Of a stretch of 64,000 nucleotides of DNA, positions 1 through 12,500 are shown piece by piece. The stretch is taken from assembly GCA_950295325.1 (NCBI GenBank), contig OX485808.1, positions 14,900,527 to 14,964,526 of the forward strand, given 5' to 3'. Under the pieces are notes generated by a model that was not told the DNA's origin, did not search any database, and worked only from the letters and a program-made list of their open reading frames with translations. Position 1 is the first letter of the stretch. Each line of letters opens with the position of its first letter. The stretch comes from Polytrichum commune. Lineage: Eukaryota > Streptophyta > Polytrichopsida > Polytrichales > Polytrichaceae. The translations under genes and the position numbers were made by a program.

Positions 1-2259
1 AGACCCATTTGCACTTACTATGAATGATGGAGGCAATCCCTATTCCATACTTCAATTGGGCCATTCTGGCAATTCTCTCTTTAGATTGAGCATCCCAATG
101 TTTCTTTGAAGGTTTTTTAGGTTCTCATTAAGGTATTAAGCTTTGACATTTGACTACTACAACAAATTTTACACATGTAAATGACCAATTTCAATGGCAG
201 GAAAATCTAAAAGCTACAAATATCAAAAATATCAAAATTAAAGGAACATGCCCAAGTATAGTTAGTTTGAAATCCACATACCTACATGATGATCTTTGGC
301 ATGTTTAGTCAGAGTAGATAGGGCAACCTGTGTAATGACATGCAAGTCAATAGGACATGATTTTTTTATTTTTTGGATTGAATAGATATTTGTATGTTGA
401 TGTTTTTCCTCCTCATGTAGCATAGATTGCCTACAACATCTAATTCTCCAAATCAAAAGGTGAAGGGTGATTTCCTCATAATCCTTGTGAACACCCTCAA
501 AGATAGATCTAGGAGATTGCCAACTTAAAAGGTATGCCACTCATTAAACACACAAGCACAAATACTTGTTAATGAACTCAAGCAAGATTAAGTACACAAC
601 TCCATTACCCTTGATAGGTTTAAGTGAATTCAAACTATATACTAACTTTGAATTTTGTGAAGGAAAAAATCAAAAACATTTGGGAAAACACATTGATCTA
701 CAAAGCCCAACAATTTATGTTGACAATTTGTTTTTCAAGAAGAGTCTACATATTTTAGGGTGTAAGCAATGTGCAAGTAGGTATATTGAGCATATAATTG
801 TCTTTTTTTTTCACATATAATTTTTTATATTAAATTGGTATTTCTCTAAAATAATTGTAATGGTGCCATCACGTTCATAATTAATTAAAGGAATATGAAA
901 AAAAATCCAAATTCAAACTATTTAGAGTCATGAAATCTAAGTCCAAAACTAGATATAGCCATTACCTTTTGAGTAGTATGTGTAATAATAATTTTTGAAG
1001 ATCTCATGTTGATATTCTATATTTGAGCACCTATCACAACAATAAAGGGTGCCATGGAAAATTTTATATAATTTAAACAACACTTTGCTATTACTTTTAG
1101 GCATTTGATAAAAAAATTGTGGTTTTAGTATACTGGAGCATTCTTCCATATACTTGACCATGCTTGCTCCCCAATAAGATATAAGGGTTGGAATGAATAA
1201 TATAATATAATATAATCAACAAATCAACAAAAGCTATATGGGTTGCACTCACCAGTGAGAATCGTTGAGGTAAGGTGCTTGAAAATGCACGAGGCCTTTT
1301 TATAGGGGTAGATGTCTAAATAGGCTTGGATAATTTTTTGTTAATTTATAGAAGGCCTTGAATAGGAAGACTAGAGACTTCATCATGAGATGCATTGTCT
1401 TTAACAATGTATGGTAGTTTGGATGCACTAGAGGCCAAACACATAGAAAAACAATGTGAGAAAATTTTGTAGGATTAGATCTCACAAGTGATTCAACTTC
1501 TTCTTCGCGAATTCTAATAGGAGATGTTGGAGATATAGCTTGCAAATGTTTTGTGGTTGATAAAAGATTCATATGTGAGGTACTAGTGGCTCCCAAATTG
1601 CGACACTTGTTGCCATTTTATTCAATGCAACTAGTTGATCCCAACTCAAGTTGTTTCACCTAAGAATTTTCACTTGAGAAATTATCATCAACATAATAAG
1701 CAGGGACTTCACGTTAGCGTCCATTATGTTGCGTCACATCGCGCCAAATTCAATGACGACAATGTGACATTGGAACCAGAAACGTCACATCAAGGGGGGG
1801 GGGGGGAACAATTTGCCTCAAGGTAAGTTGTTGATTACTGACTAGTAGTCGGCAGGGTAAGTCGGCTACTGGACAGCAGTCACCTTCGTATGTTGACTGC
1901 TCAAAAGTAGTTGTCTATTATAGTCGACTGTTCATTAGCAATCATCCGCCAAGTTGACTAGAAAAGAATCGTTGACACACCAGGGCAATTGCACCAGTGC
2001 ATTTAACAAGCCAAACAACTTCTCATGAGCAATCGAGGTGTTAATTGCATGTCCCCCCATGGACATGTGGCGTTCATGGGTTAGGTGGGGCATGGTCACA
2101 TGTAATCGATGCCCTCCCTATGGGTACATGTGGACCCCACTTCCATTCCACATGTGACACCATAATCCATTGCAACCATTTTTATTTATCAAAAAAATTA
2201 TTACAGTAATGGAACTTGCAAAATGTAAATACTTATTTTGGAAGTGTTTTTCATAATAT
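1..2259. other. Gene-free AT-rich stretch
   Basis: I see no supported gene. Open frames here are short and lack motifs. Positions about 580-1180 match, in diverged form, an arm of the foldback repeat at 53.6-54.85 kb. A short AATAT-type microsatellite lies near 1195-1215 and a run of G near 1794-1806. The segment 1830-1950 has degenerate short direct repeats built on GTCGACTG/CAGTC-like words. Confidence 0.6.
580..1180. repeat. Diverged copy of the foldback repeat family
   Basis: Several blocks here align by eye with the right arm of the repeat at about 54.52-54.83 kb. They include the run through AAGATCTCAT, the 'AAAGGGTGCCATGG' versus 'AAAGGGCATCATG' block and the 'CTATTACTTTTAGGCATTTGA' versus 'CTACTACTTTTAGGTGTTTGA' block, in the same order and orientation. 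The outer limits are approximate. It looks like an old dispersed repeat, not a gene. Confidence 0.5.
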
Positions 2260-2267
2260 GCTATTTT

Positions 2268-2899
2268 CTCAGGGAGTGCACAATTCATTAAAACCAAGAA
2301 TCACGTGCGTGCATGCCCCTTATTAAAACACCCCTGTATACATTTTATTTTTGCTAAAATCAAGAAATATACTTACAAATCTCATTGCTTCAAATACATT
2401 TCCATATGTACACAAGGGTCCAAAAAAAAATAGAAATTGTATATAACATGTGTACAAATGTTTGAAAATGCAAAAATATGGCCCTATTATATGTATAATA
2501 TCAAATAATGGATTTTTAGTTATAAATTCGTTAAAGACTTTTTCATCACTTGGATGAAGTTCGTATGTGTCTGTTTCAGCATTATACGTCAAATTGGCCA
2601 AAGCAATAACCGTATCCAATTCTACCATAATATGATCTGTGAGATCATAACTCCAAATAAGGTCGTTACTTAATGGATGAAAAAACGCATGATTCTTGGT
2701 CTAGGTCTCACTTGAACGCGTAAACCCGTACTTTACATATATTTTTCTATAGCCTTATCTCCAGCCTCATGTATATCTACTTCCTGCTTAATAACAATAT
2801 GTCTTTTGTACGTATATTTTGTACATGCTTGTTCTAAATAATATCCCTTTTGTGCACGCATGTGTATGTTTACAATACTTGAACAGTGCACTCCCTGGG
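2268..2899. mobile_element. hAT-like MITE, copy 1
   Basis: The 632 bp element has inverted ends (left CTCAGGGAGTGCAC, right complement CCCAGGGAGTGCAC) and is flanked by a perfect 8 bp target duplication, GCTATTTT, at 2260-2267 and 2900-2907. An 8 bp duplication with ends containing CAGGG is typical of the hAT superfamily. No transposase frame is present, so it is non-autonomous. It closely matches the 495 bp copy at 43355-43849, which lacks an internal block of roughly 140 bp between short TCGTTA repeats. The perfect duplication suggests a fairly young insertion. Confidence 0.85.
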
Positions 2900-2907
2900 G
2901 CTATTTT

Positions 2908-3559
2908 TTTAGACAACATAAGTGTAGGCTTTATGTTATATAAATTCATGGGGTGATACTCTATATTTTATAAGTGCTACTATTCTAGATTAAATTAATT
3001 TTAAGCATAACAACATTTGCTTTTGGCAACAATGGTGGGTGAAGAGAACATACCACCAGAGCCTTCACGTGGCAAGGAATTGGGTTTTGGGGTGACTCCG
3101 GTGTCGTGAGGCAAATTCCTACACAATGTAAAAAACATATGGTATTATTATTTTGATTGTTTTCACTAACTTTCGTAGAAAAGAAAGTAGTAGAGAATGT
3201 TAGGAAAAGGTCGTGATTAAAATCATGACTTCTAAGAGGTTTATTGTCTACTTTGTTGAATTTGAATTTTACTCTAATTTCATTAGACTAAGGTTTGATA
3301 TAATTTGAATTTAGTAGTTGAAAAAAAATTGTGAAGATTGTTTCACCTTTTCTAACCCTTGTGGTTTTATATTAAAAAAATGTAAATAGAAAGGGACAAG
3401 TGGGGGTGATCATCATCCAATTATTTAAGGATGCCCATTTGGTCTAGCATGGGCTCATGTGTCCCCCCTCGTGGATGGATAAAGGGGGGGGGGGTCTTCC
3501 TCTCCCAAGGCCACTATTTCTCCTATTTTAAAGTTGTAACCATGATATTGTAATAAAGC
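2908..3559. other. Gene-free spacer
   Basis: AT-rich DNA between the MITE and the Copia fossil. It holds a run of G near 3486-3494 and no supported gene, RNA or mobile-element end. Confidence 0.5.
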
Positions 3560-5885
3560 AAAGGGGAGAACTCATTTCCGCACCAAGGCACAAGGTCGTG
3601 CTTCTATTACAACAAATTGGGCCATATTGCGCATTTTTGCTATAAAGCAAAAAACAATGAACATAAGAATATGAAGAATACAAAAAATGATGACGAGTAC
3701 ACACTTATAATGCATAATGGTACATATTTCAAAAGTGTATGCAAATGGATCATGGCTTCGGAGCCACCAAGCATATGACTCTGCATAGGGCCACATTCGA
3801 TACATATGAAATAATTGCTCCACACAATGTCCATTTGGGTGATGATAGTGTTGTCGAAGTCATAGGAATGGAATCCAATGTGATGGAGGCAATTATGAGA
3901 AATGATATCAACCGATTTTGTATAAAATTTGCGCTCCACGTGTCTAAGTTGCAAACCAATTTTCTCTTCGTGAGCAAACTTGTATTGAATGAATTGAAGT
4001 TACATTGAACCTAAACGAATGTTTTGTGAAAACTTGCGATGACAAAGTCATTGCAATTATATTACACAAAGGCAACTTGTACAATATGAATTTTTACAAT
4101 GGTGCACAAAGCGGATGCGGCCAACCTGATGCAATTTCCAACGAGAAATAACACGCTTTGTCACTGCCACCTTGGCCATTTGAACGTGAAAGGTGTTCAT
4201 ACACTCTAAAACATAGTGAGTGATATGAACATTGGCAAATTGTTTTGCCCCATATCTTTGTTGTTTTGCGAAACGTGCATTGAAGACAAACAACATAGTG
4301 CTGCATTTTCTAATGAGAGGGGGGGGGGGGCTAGTGACCAAGTTTCTGGAGATTATATATTTTGACATGTGTGGCCCTCTGAGGACCACATTCATGGGTG
4401 ATGCAAGGTATTTCGTGACCTTCATTAACGATTTCAAAACAATTATATGTATTGAAGTCCAAAGCGGAGTATTTTGAGGGTTCTAGGAGTTTAAGGTGCT
4501 TGTAGATATGCATTCGGAACACAAAATGAAGGCAATTTTGGTTGGACAATGACATGAAATTCATTTCCAAGGCATTAAATAGGTTCTTGAAGGACCATGA
4601 CATTGAGAAGTAAATATCCATTTTGTATAGGCTTCAACAAAACGGAATGGAAGAGCTTGTGAATCGTACTATCATGAAGATGACAAGGAGCGTGCTTTAT
4701 GCTCAAAACCTCTACAAATTATTTTAGGCGGAAGTGGTGGCCAATGCGATTTATTTACGAAACCAATGTCCAACGAGGGTGTTGGATTCCATTACACCCA
4801 AGGAAGCGTTGAGCAAGAGGATGCTTTACATTGTACACATGTAATTTGTCCGGAAATGTTGCCTACGCAATGGTGCCGGATGAATAGAGGGATAAACTCG
4901 ATGCAAAGAGACACCAAATGTTTGTTTTTGGATTATTGTGAGGGAACTAAAGCTTATATGTTGATGTGGTTGCAAACTAAAAAGATCATAAAAAATAGAG
5001 ATGTGGATTTTATGGAGGATAGCATGAGCATTGGAAATGATTTGGAGATACATCAAAATGGGAGAAATGAAGGCTTTACAGTGGTCGTTGTGGACAAACC
5101 TTCCAAATCATCTTCGTATGATAACGGTGAGGAGCAAGTGGAAGACCACTCGGTTACAAATGAAGAAACAATTGAAATACCTACAGAGGATGACAAACAC
5201 GTCAAGCGATTTGGCAAAGATGGAAGATATCCTAAGAGGGGGCGGTGTCCACCTAGAGAATGGTGGAAGAATCAAAATCTCTCCCAACACGGTAAAAAAA
5301 GGGCCAATGTGGCATTTTTAGATGATCATTTGAATTTGTGTAAAGCATTGAAATCTGAAGATGTGAACAAGTGGGAGGCCACAATGCAAGAGGAGTATGA
5401 TTTACTCATGGCCAACGGTATGTGGGAGTTGACCAACCTTCTAAAGGGTCACAAGAGTGCAAGATACAAATGGATGTTTTGTACCAAGAAAAATGCATCG
5501 GGTGAAATTGTTAGTCATAATGCGCGGTTAGTAACAAATAAATATTTTTAGGTGGTAGTAGTGGATTTCAATGAGACTTTTGCCTTCTTGGCCAAGTTCA
5601 TCATCGTTAGATACATTCTCACAATAGGATTGGCCATGTATTGGGAGATCCACCAAATGGACGTAAAGAGATCATTTTTAAATAAATTATTGGAGGTGGA
5701 GATCTACATGGATCAACCGGAGGGGTTCATACATAAAGGAATAAAACACCTTGTGTGCAAATTCAAGAAAACTTTGGACATGCTCAAACAATCGCCGAGG
5801 GCGTGGTACCACTGTATCAAATCGTTCTTCATCAACGAGGGTTTTTATAGGAGCCAAGCGGATCATTAGTTGTACGTCCAACAAA
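3560..5885 (+). mobile_element. Ty1/Copia retrotransposon fossil (internal part)
   Basis: Translated pieces along the plus strand resemble, in order, a Copia gag zinc knuckle region (about 3.6 kb), the protease/integrase region and a reverse-transcriptase start (about 5.4-5.87 kb, with words such as WEIHQMDVKRSFLN and YMDQPEGF). The copy is clearly broken, with many breaks, and no long terminal repeat is obvious on either side. On its right it passes directly into Gypsy-type sequence near 5.88 kb, so it appears truncated or disrupted there. It is an old fossil with no expected activity. Confidence 0.8.
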
Positions 5886-6475
5886 CGAGTGACGAGGTGG
5901 CCGGGCATGAGTTGTACACCTTTATAGATGGTTACTCTGGCTATAACCAAGTGTCCATTGATCCCAAAGACTACCACAAGACAACATTCACCACGCCTTG
6001 GGGTACATTCATCTATCTAGTAATGCCCTTTGGCCTATGTACTGCACCGGATGCGTTTCAACGTGTCACGACCTCCATCTTTTTGATCTCATACACAAGT
6101 CCTTGTCGGTCTTCATCGATGATTTTAGCGCTCCAACGACTAAGGCCCTTCATCTCACCATACTTTGCGAGTGTTTCATTCATTGTCAAAAAAATGGCCT
6201 AGCCCTCAACCAGACCAAACTATATATGGCAGTCTTAAAAGGCGTGCTATTGGGCTATGTTGTGTCAGAGTCTGGTAAAGAACCAGACCCCGAAAAGATT
6301 GACATGATTCTCAACCTCCAACCTCCCACTACATTCAAAGGGATCCAGAGGGCCTTAGGCTATTTTGGATGGTACCGAGACATCATGGAGGACTACGCCA
6401 CTCCAGCAATCCCCTTAACAATCCTCACTAGGAAGGACACAAAATACGAATGGACGGCTATGAGCCCAAAATGAG

Positions 6476-7604
6476 TGCTCATATTGGTTTTATATTTAGA
6501 ATTTATTTAGAATTGCATTTGGAGTGTTATTGAAACAATCAAAAGTTATAAAAAGAATGAGGCTTGGTGTGGATTTATGTTTAGGCCTTAAGCTTATTTT
6601 GTGTAGTGAAGTAGAAGCTTAGTGACATTAGGGAGTGTTTTGGTAAGTGAGTAGGGATTGATGAAGCAAGAGGAAGGGCCTTGGATTTAAATGTTTGAAT
6701 TAGAACATGCCCTTGTTGGTTTAGAAGGTGGGGGTTTAATGGATAGGACAAGGTCCTACTAAGTAGGAGGAGGTTGAAGGGCTTGTGGTCTTGGGTGCCC
6801 TCCCCTCCTCCTCCTCTTCTCTCTTCCTCTTCCTCTCCCTCTCTCTCTCACCCTCCTCTCTAGGATTTGAAGTTCTTAGAGTTAGAGAAAAAGGTGTGAA
6901 TTAGAAAATAGTGTATTAGGGGATTTAGTGTGATTAGGTAGGAATATTAGTGAAAGGGTTTTGGGGAGATTAGTGAGGCCAAGTAGGGGATTAGCTTAGT
7001 TAATTAGGATTTGAATGCTTAGCCGGGACAGTAAGGGTCAGCTGGAACCAGGTTGAAGGGCAGCTAAAATCAGGTTTAAGGATCAGCTGGGACCAGTTTA
7101 AGGAGGCAGCTAAATACTTAGCGGGGACAGTAGGAGGCAGCTGACACCAGGTTGAAGGGCAGCTGGAATCAAGTTTAAGGAGGAGGCTAAATACTTAGCC
7201 GAGGCGGTGAGGCAGCTGCCGGGACACTTGGGCCAAGGTTATATAAAGGAGGGAGCCTTGGTGCCACCTTAGGCTAAGGAGTAGATAATTAATTAGGCGG
7301 TCACTCAACATTAGTTCACATAATTAGTCGTTAGTAAACTAGGAGAACAAGAAGTAGTTGATAGTAGGATTAGCGGTTGAATGTGGGGTGTGAGTGATAT
7401 TGGATAGCTATAGGGGGTGTTATGATTGGGATAATAGAGAAGAGTGTTTCTTAACACTTGTAATATTATCATGGAATGGATTGGTGTGCAATTATTGATG
7501 GGAATTGTAATGAAGTCTCACGAATTTGGTAAAATGGAGTATGGAAATATGAATGTGATACCCATCCCCTCACCCGGACTAGGACGCTTAAGGGTGGGTG
7601 GTTT
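6476..7604 (+). mobile_element. Insert within the Gypsy fossil, possibly a solo LTR
   Basis: About 1.13 kb of non-pol DNA separates two Gypsy pol blocks that would normally be contiguous. It holds a long pyrimidine tract (6795-6862), an imperfect direct duplication of about 115 bp rich in CAGCTG words (about 7020-7205), and a TATA-like GTTATATAAAGG at about 7229-7240. A TATA box in a promoter-like block with no coding potential suggests an LTR left by another element. I could not fix the ends or a target duplication, so the class is uncertain. Confidence 0.4.
7020..7205. repeat. Tandem duplication of ~115 bp
   Basis: Two imperfect units share the words CAGCTGGAA/CAGCTGACACCAGG, GTTGAAGGGCAGCT and GGCTAAATACTTAGC in the same order. 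They lie just upstream of the TATA-like site at 7.23 kb, inside the insert in the Gypsy fossil. Confidence 0.6.
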
Positions 7605-9376
7605 GGCCTCACAACGGCCGAATGTCATGCTAGTTTTGATGCCCTCAAAACTAAGCTGACCTCTTTCCCATGCCTTATACCTCCTAGATGGGATGTATCA
7701 TTTCATGTCTATTGTGATGCCTTTGCCGTTGCCGTAGGCGCATCTTTATGCCAACCCTATGGTCCCGATCTCAAGGACCGCCCCATTGCCTTTGCTAGTT
7801 GTCAATTAACGTTGGTGGTGAAGAATTATTCCACTACGGAACGAGAATGCCTTGCTATGGTTTTTAATGTCAAGAAGTTCCGACACTACCTCCTGATGAA
7901 CCCGGTAGTATTCTTTGTAGACCATTTGGCCCTCCAATATATGGTCAATAAACCCAACCTTAGCGGTTGGGTAGCAAGGTGGGTCTTACTCCTTGAGGAG
8001 TTGGATTACACGGTCGAATACAAGCCCAACCGCTTACACAAGCAGGTTGACCACCTCTCAAGGTTGTTTGAAGAGGCGGGCAAGGTGGACATTGACGATG
8101 AACTACCGGATGATAATTTCTTTCTCATTACGGTAGTCCAATCGTGGTAAGCCCACATTGCCGAGTTCTTGAGCACTCAAACAATGCCAAAAGGGTTGGA
8201 CGAGAATGACCGGCAGAAGATTATAATCCATAGCCGTCACTATGTTATTGTCGCTAATCGTCTCTACCAAAGGGGATTGGATGGGGTGCTTCGCCGATGC
8301 GTGAATGAGATGCAAATTCCGGATATCCTTGTAGCATGTCATGATAGCACTTGTGGGGGCCACTTTGCGGGTCACCTCACGGCTCAAAAGGCCCTTCGAT
8401 CATGGTACTTTTAGCCCACTATGTTCAAGGATGCTATCAAGCATGTTGGTAAATGTGATGCTTATCAATGTTATGCAAGAAATGACCTCCACATGGCACT
8501 TCCTCTCATCCCATCGTTACCCCCTTCTTCCATTTGAGAAGTGGGGAATTGATAACGTAGGACCAGTCCACCCTAGGTCCTCTCGAGGTATGGCCTACAT
8601 CATTCTTGCCGTAGATTATCTCACCAAGTGGGTTGAAGCAAAAGCAGTCAAAGTCGTGGATAAAAAAACCATGGCCTTATTCATCTTCGAAAACATCATT
8701 GCTCGATATGGAGTTCCGAGGATTTCATTAGTGATAGAGGTACACATTTCCTAAACGATCTCATCGAGGAGATGATTATAACGTATGGGATAGATCACTG
8801 GAAGACCACACCCTATCACCCACAGACCAATGGCCTAGCTGAACGGGTCAACCAAACTATTATCTGTATTTTACGGAAGACCATAGAAGATCACAAACGT
8901 GATTGGGATTCCAAGCTCAACACGACCTTATGGGCTTACCGTACCACCTTTAAGGTGACCACAAAACAAACTCCATTTGCATTTGTTTATGGTATAGATG
9001 CTATCATACCCATAGAATTGGAGATCCCCTCCCTTCGTATCGCGATTGAGGCACGCATGCCTATTTCCAAATCCATTTAAGACCGCACACTCATGTTAGA
9101 GGGTCTCAACGAATCCTGACGCCTTAGTGCGCAACATGTAGAAATGATGCAGTGACGTCGTAAGGTTGTTTTTAATAAGCAACACAAAAAACATGAATTG
9201 ATCCCAGACACGTTGGTAATGTTCCAATATGCAAGACGGTTAGAATTTCCAAGAAAGTTTGATGCCCTTTGGCTAGGGTCATATTGGGTGATGGCAACAT
9301 ATTCCAATAACTCCGTTCAATTGGCCACCTTGGATGGCACTTACTTTCCAACCTGTACTAATGGCAAACGTTGTAA

Positions 9377-9387
9377 ATCCTACAAGG
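9377..9387. repeat. Left target-site duplication of the MULE
   Basis: ATCCTACAAGG lies immediately left of the MULE and is repeated exactly at 21056-21066 on its right. An 8-11 bp duplication is the Mutator-type signature. The left copy sits in the tail of the Gypsy pol region, which gives the insertion target. Confidence 0.9.
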
Positions 9388-9445
9388 GGGAGTGCTATCT
9401 TATGAGCGGTGAGCGATGAGCGGTAACTTATGAGCAGTGAGGAAG
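9388..9445 (+). repeat. Left terminal inverted repeat and subterminal repeats of the MULE
   Basis: GCTATCTTATGAGC is shared exactly, inverted, with the right end. It is followed by repeated GAGCGGT/GAGCGAT/GAGCAGT words. The right end (20.97-21.055 kb) has more copies of the same word, so the two ends differ in repeat number. Confidence 0.85.
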
Positions 9446-9514
9446 ATGAAAATTTTGGTAATAGGGCCACCAATATCCTATAACCGTGGAATTGTGGCCT
9501 TAAAAATGATGATT

Positions 9515-12500
9515 TTAGGGTTTAGTAATAAGAGGGTTGAGAAGGATAAACAACATGAAGTCCAAAAATTTATTATAAGTAGTAGCACTAGACATGAAAC
9601 TATCTTTTGCCTCGTCATCTATATATATTCGAGCACCTTTGCATTGCGAATTGATTTTGGAACTATAGCAAGATTCTTCATTTGGATCCGAATCTTCGAG
9701 ATTCAACATTGCAATTGCAACATTCTCGGCATATGATGGGAGACGCGGGCTACGACTTGGACTTCGTAGGAATTGTCTATGTGCCCAAAACGGGAGACAT
9801 GTCCTCTTTCCAATCGTATTCCTGAAATCAAATCGATGAAACATGTAAATAATGTGAAGAAATAATAATGAACCAATGAATTGAATGAAACGAATGAATT
9901 GAATAAAAAAAATTTGTATCAAAACTTACTCACACTCAAATTCAAGCATCTCCTCATCCGAGAGGTCATCATCTTCTTTTGTGAGATCTTGTATATTCTC
10001 CTTAGATGACCCCTCTTTCAAAACCTTTTCCAAAAGCGGTTTCAATATGTGCTCAAACATGTCATTATCACCCTCAAATGCAAGAAGATGTCTACCACAT
10101 GCGCGTGTTGCTAGGATAGAAGCTCCAGTGGAACATGTCAAATCAACAACGCGTCCATTCGATGGTGTAAACAATTCAATAAGATCTTGAAAAAAACGCG
10201 GCGATTTTTGATATGGCCCCCTCCAAGGTCTTCCCGATTTTTGAAGAAGCGTGTTTTTTTCATCCACAAAATTGAAAAGCAAGTTTTTGCTTTTCAATCC
10301 AGTGCCGAAAAAAATGGAGTTTGGTTGTCTCGTGGATTTTTTGGTAGTAAAATCCCTTACCAAGACATGAGCCATAAATGCCGGAGTCTACAAAAAAAAT
10401 GTAAATTGTGTTAAAACTATATACAATGCAAATAACACCAAAATAATTAAATAGAAACAATTGTGATGTGTTATACTTACGGTGTAGGTTGGAGACTCTG
10501 GATCCTTGAACACCATGTACGAATTGAGGCAAATAAAAGTCCTAAGAACTTTCATGTTGCCGTTGTGTAAGGTTGAATTCAAAACCTTCTTGGTTTGCAT
10601 ATCGATAGCAGAAAATACTATGAGGACGCCATCATCAGACAAGATGGACTTGCACAAGGACATTGTTGCAACCATCCAGTTCTTGTCATATTTATTCCAA
10701 AGAGGAATTTCAGCAGGTCTATTGGAGAGGTTGAAGTCAAAACCGTCCGGAAATTGCAGAAAAACCAAGTCAACGGCAAAGGGAGTCGGACTTCCCATGA
10801 CATGAAATTCGCGATTGTCTTTGAACTGAAATACCACAACATATCACAATATAAGACACAAAATAAAATCCAAATGAAAGTAAGAACATTACAGAAAATA
10901 CAAAATGAAGATTACTTACATTTTCAAGAAATACCCGCCATTGGATCCACTCAGGAGGGCTTACTTCAACCCCTTCAGACTTGTTCTTGACAGCAGTAGA
11001 TCGAGCAAAAGAGAGCGTAAGAAAGTTCTTCAGTATGAATAACTCTTTTCTCAAAACATTCGTTGGCGCACGATGAATAGCGTCATAGGTGCTAGAGTAA
11101 TGAAATTCCAATACATCGCACCCGGATTTTGAACTTTCGCCTCCAAGTGTATTCTTATCCAAATCATTGGAAAGAACAAGCAATTCTTCATGTTGTGAAA
11201 TTTCCGATTGACCTTGTATTTTGGTTTCAGGAACATGTTTTCTCTTACGACGTTTTGTCTCTTTTAGTTCTGGCTCTCTAAGTTTAAGCTGCACAATTTG
11301 TGCTTGCAAAATTGCAGTATCACGAGGATCTACATTTTTGGCATCATTTATTTGACGGATTGTCTTCTCACTTGACGGACATGCATCCTTAGGACAATCA
11401 AGATACCAACCACAATCCTCATAGTGTGGGAGCGACCAATCCAAACAAATCTCAGTAGTGAACATGCATGAGTCTTCCGCACCAGTGTCACGCCAATTTG
11501 GAAAAAAACGAGGTTCTCCTATAACGCATTTGTGCGGAATCAAAACATATCGGAAATACCTACACACAAAAATATTATGAGCCAAATATTGAATGAAAAG
11601 TAAAATGTAATGAAAAAATATCAAGAAATAGTAAAGAATAAGTTGTACCTGTATAGAACACGCTTCATAGCAAGATCAATATTCGGTTGCTCATCCCAAA
11701 CGTTGTGTTTTTTTACTTTTCCGCTTTTGAATTCACGATAGAATATTGAATTGAAAGCCGCAAACTTCCAGGTTTGGATATATTCGGAGAGAGTAGGCAC
11801 ATCTGCAGGCAATTGAAGAGGAGATGAAAGAATACTTTGAAGCTCTTCAATAGCTTTTTTCTCTAACTGTGCCCAATATGTAGCCTTTGATAACCAATCA
11901 TCAAGTGCAGAATCAGAGAGGGGTGATTTCGGGAAATGCAATGCATCTTTGTCAAATTTATTGCCATTCCAAAGCTTGAGCCATCCGACTTTGACATCTG
12001 GATCCACATTACTAACAGCAACACGATGAAGTTTCTCTTGTAACATTTCAGGCACCGAAAATGAACCCCAATGGTGCTTAATTTCTTCAAGAAAAGCAAG
12101 GGTGAGGTTGATGTCAGCAATTGCTAGTTGTTTTGTAAAACTAGAAGACAACATTGCACGTTTTTTGTTGACAGCTGCGGACATTGCTTTAGAAACTCCT
12201 TCTGAAGTTCGTTGAAGAGGATGGGTTTCATTGTAAAGGTTGAGAGCAATATCGCTAGCCTCGGCAAGTTCTTGCTGAAAAATCAAACAAAATCCAAAAT
12301 TAATAAGTACATATAGATGTGATCTAAATGAAAGATAAATAAACATTAAAAACATAGTAGGAAATGCTAGAAAAACTTACACTGTACATATAATCAAGAA
12401 AAATTGGCCGCGTTAAAGAATACCAAGTTTCAACGGACTTCTCCTCACATCGCTTATAACTTCTAGGATCCAGTTGTTTTTTAAAAGAAGTCAAAGGCAT

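Larger units (their letters stand above)
5885..9387 (+). mobile_element. Ty3/Gypsy retrotransposon fossil (left portion)
   Basis: Plus-strand pieces match a Gypsy pol polyprotein: reverse transcriptase (about 5.9-6.4 kb, with TPWGTFIYLVMPFGLCTAPD), RNase H (about 7.65-8.05 kb), and an integrase zinc/core region followed by a pol tail (about 8.2-9.4 kb, with TTPYHPQTNGLAERVNQT). The element is broken, with several breaks. It is interrupted by a ~1.1 kb insert (6.48-7.6 kb) and, at 9387, by the 11.7 kb MULE; its continuation resumes after the MULE at 21056. It is therefore older than both insertions. Confidence 0.85.
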
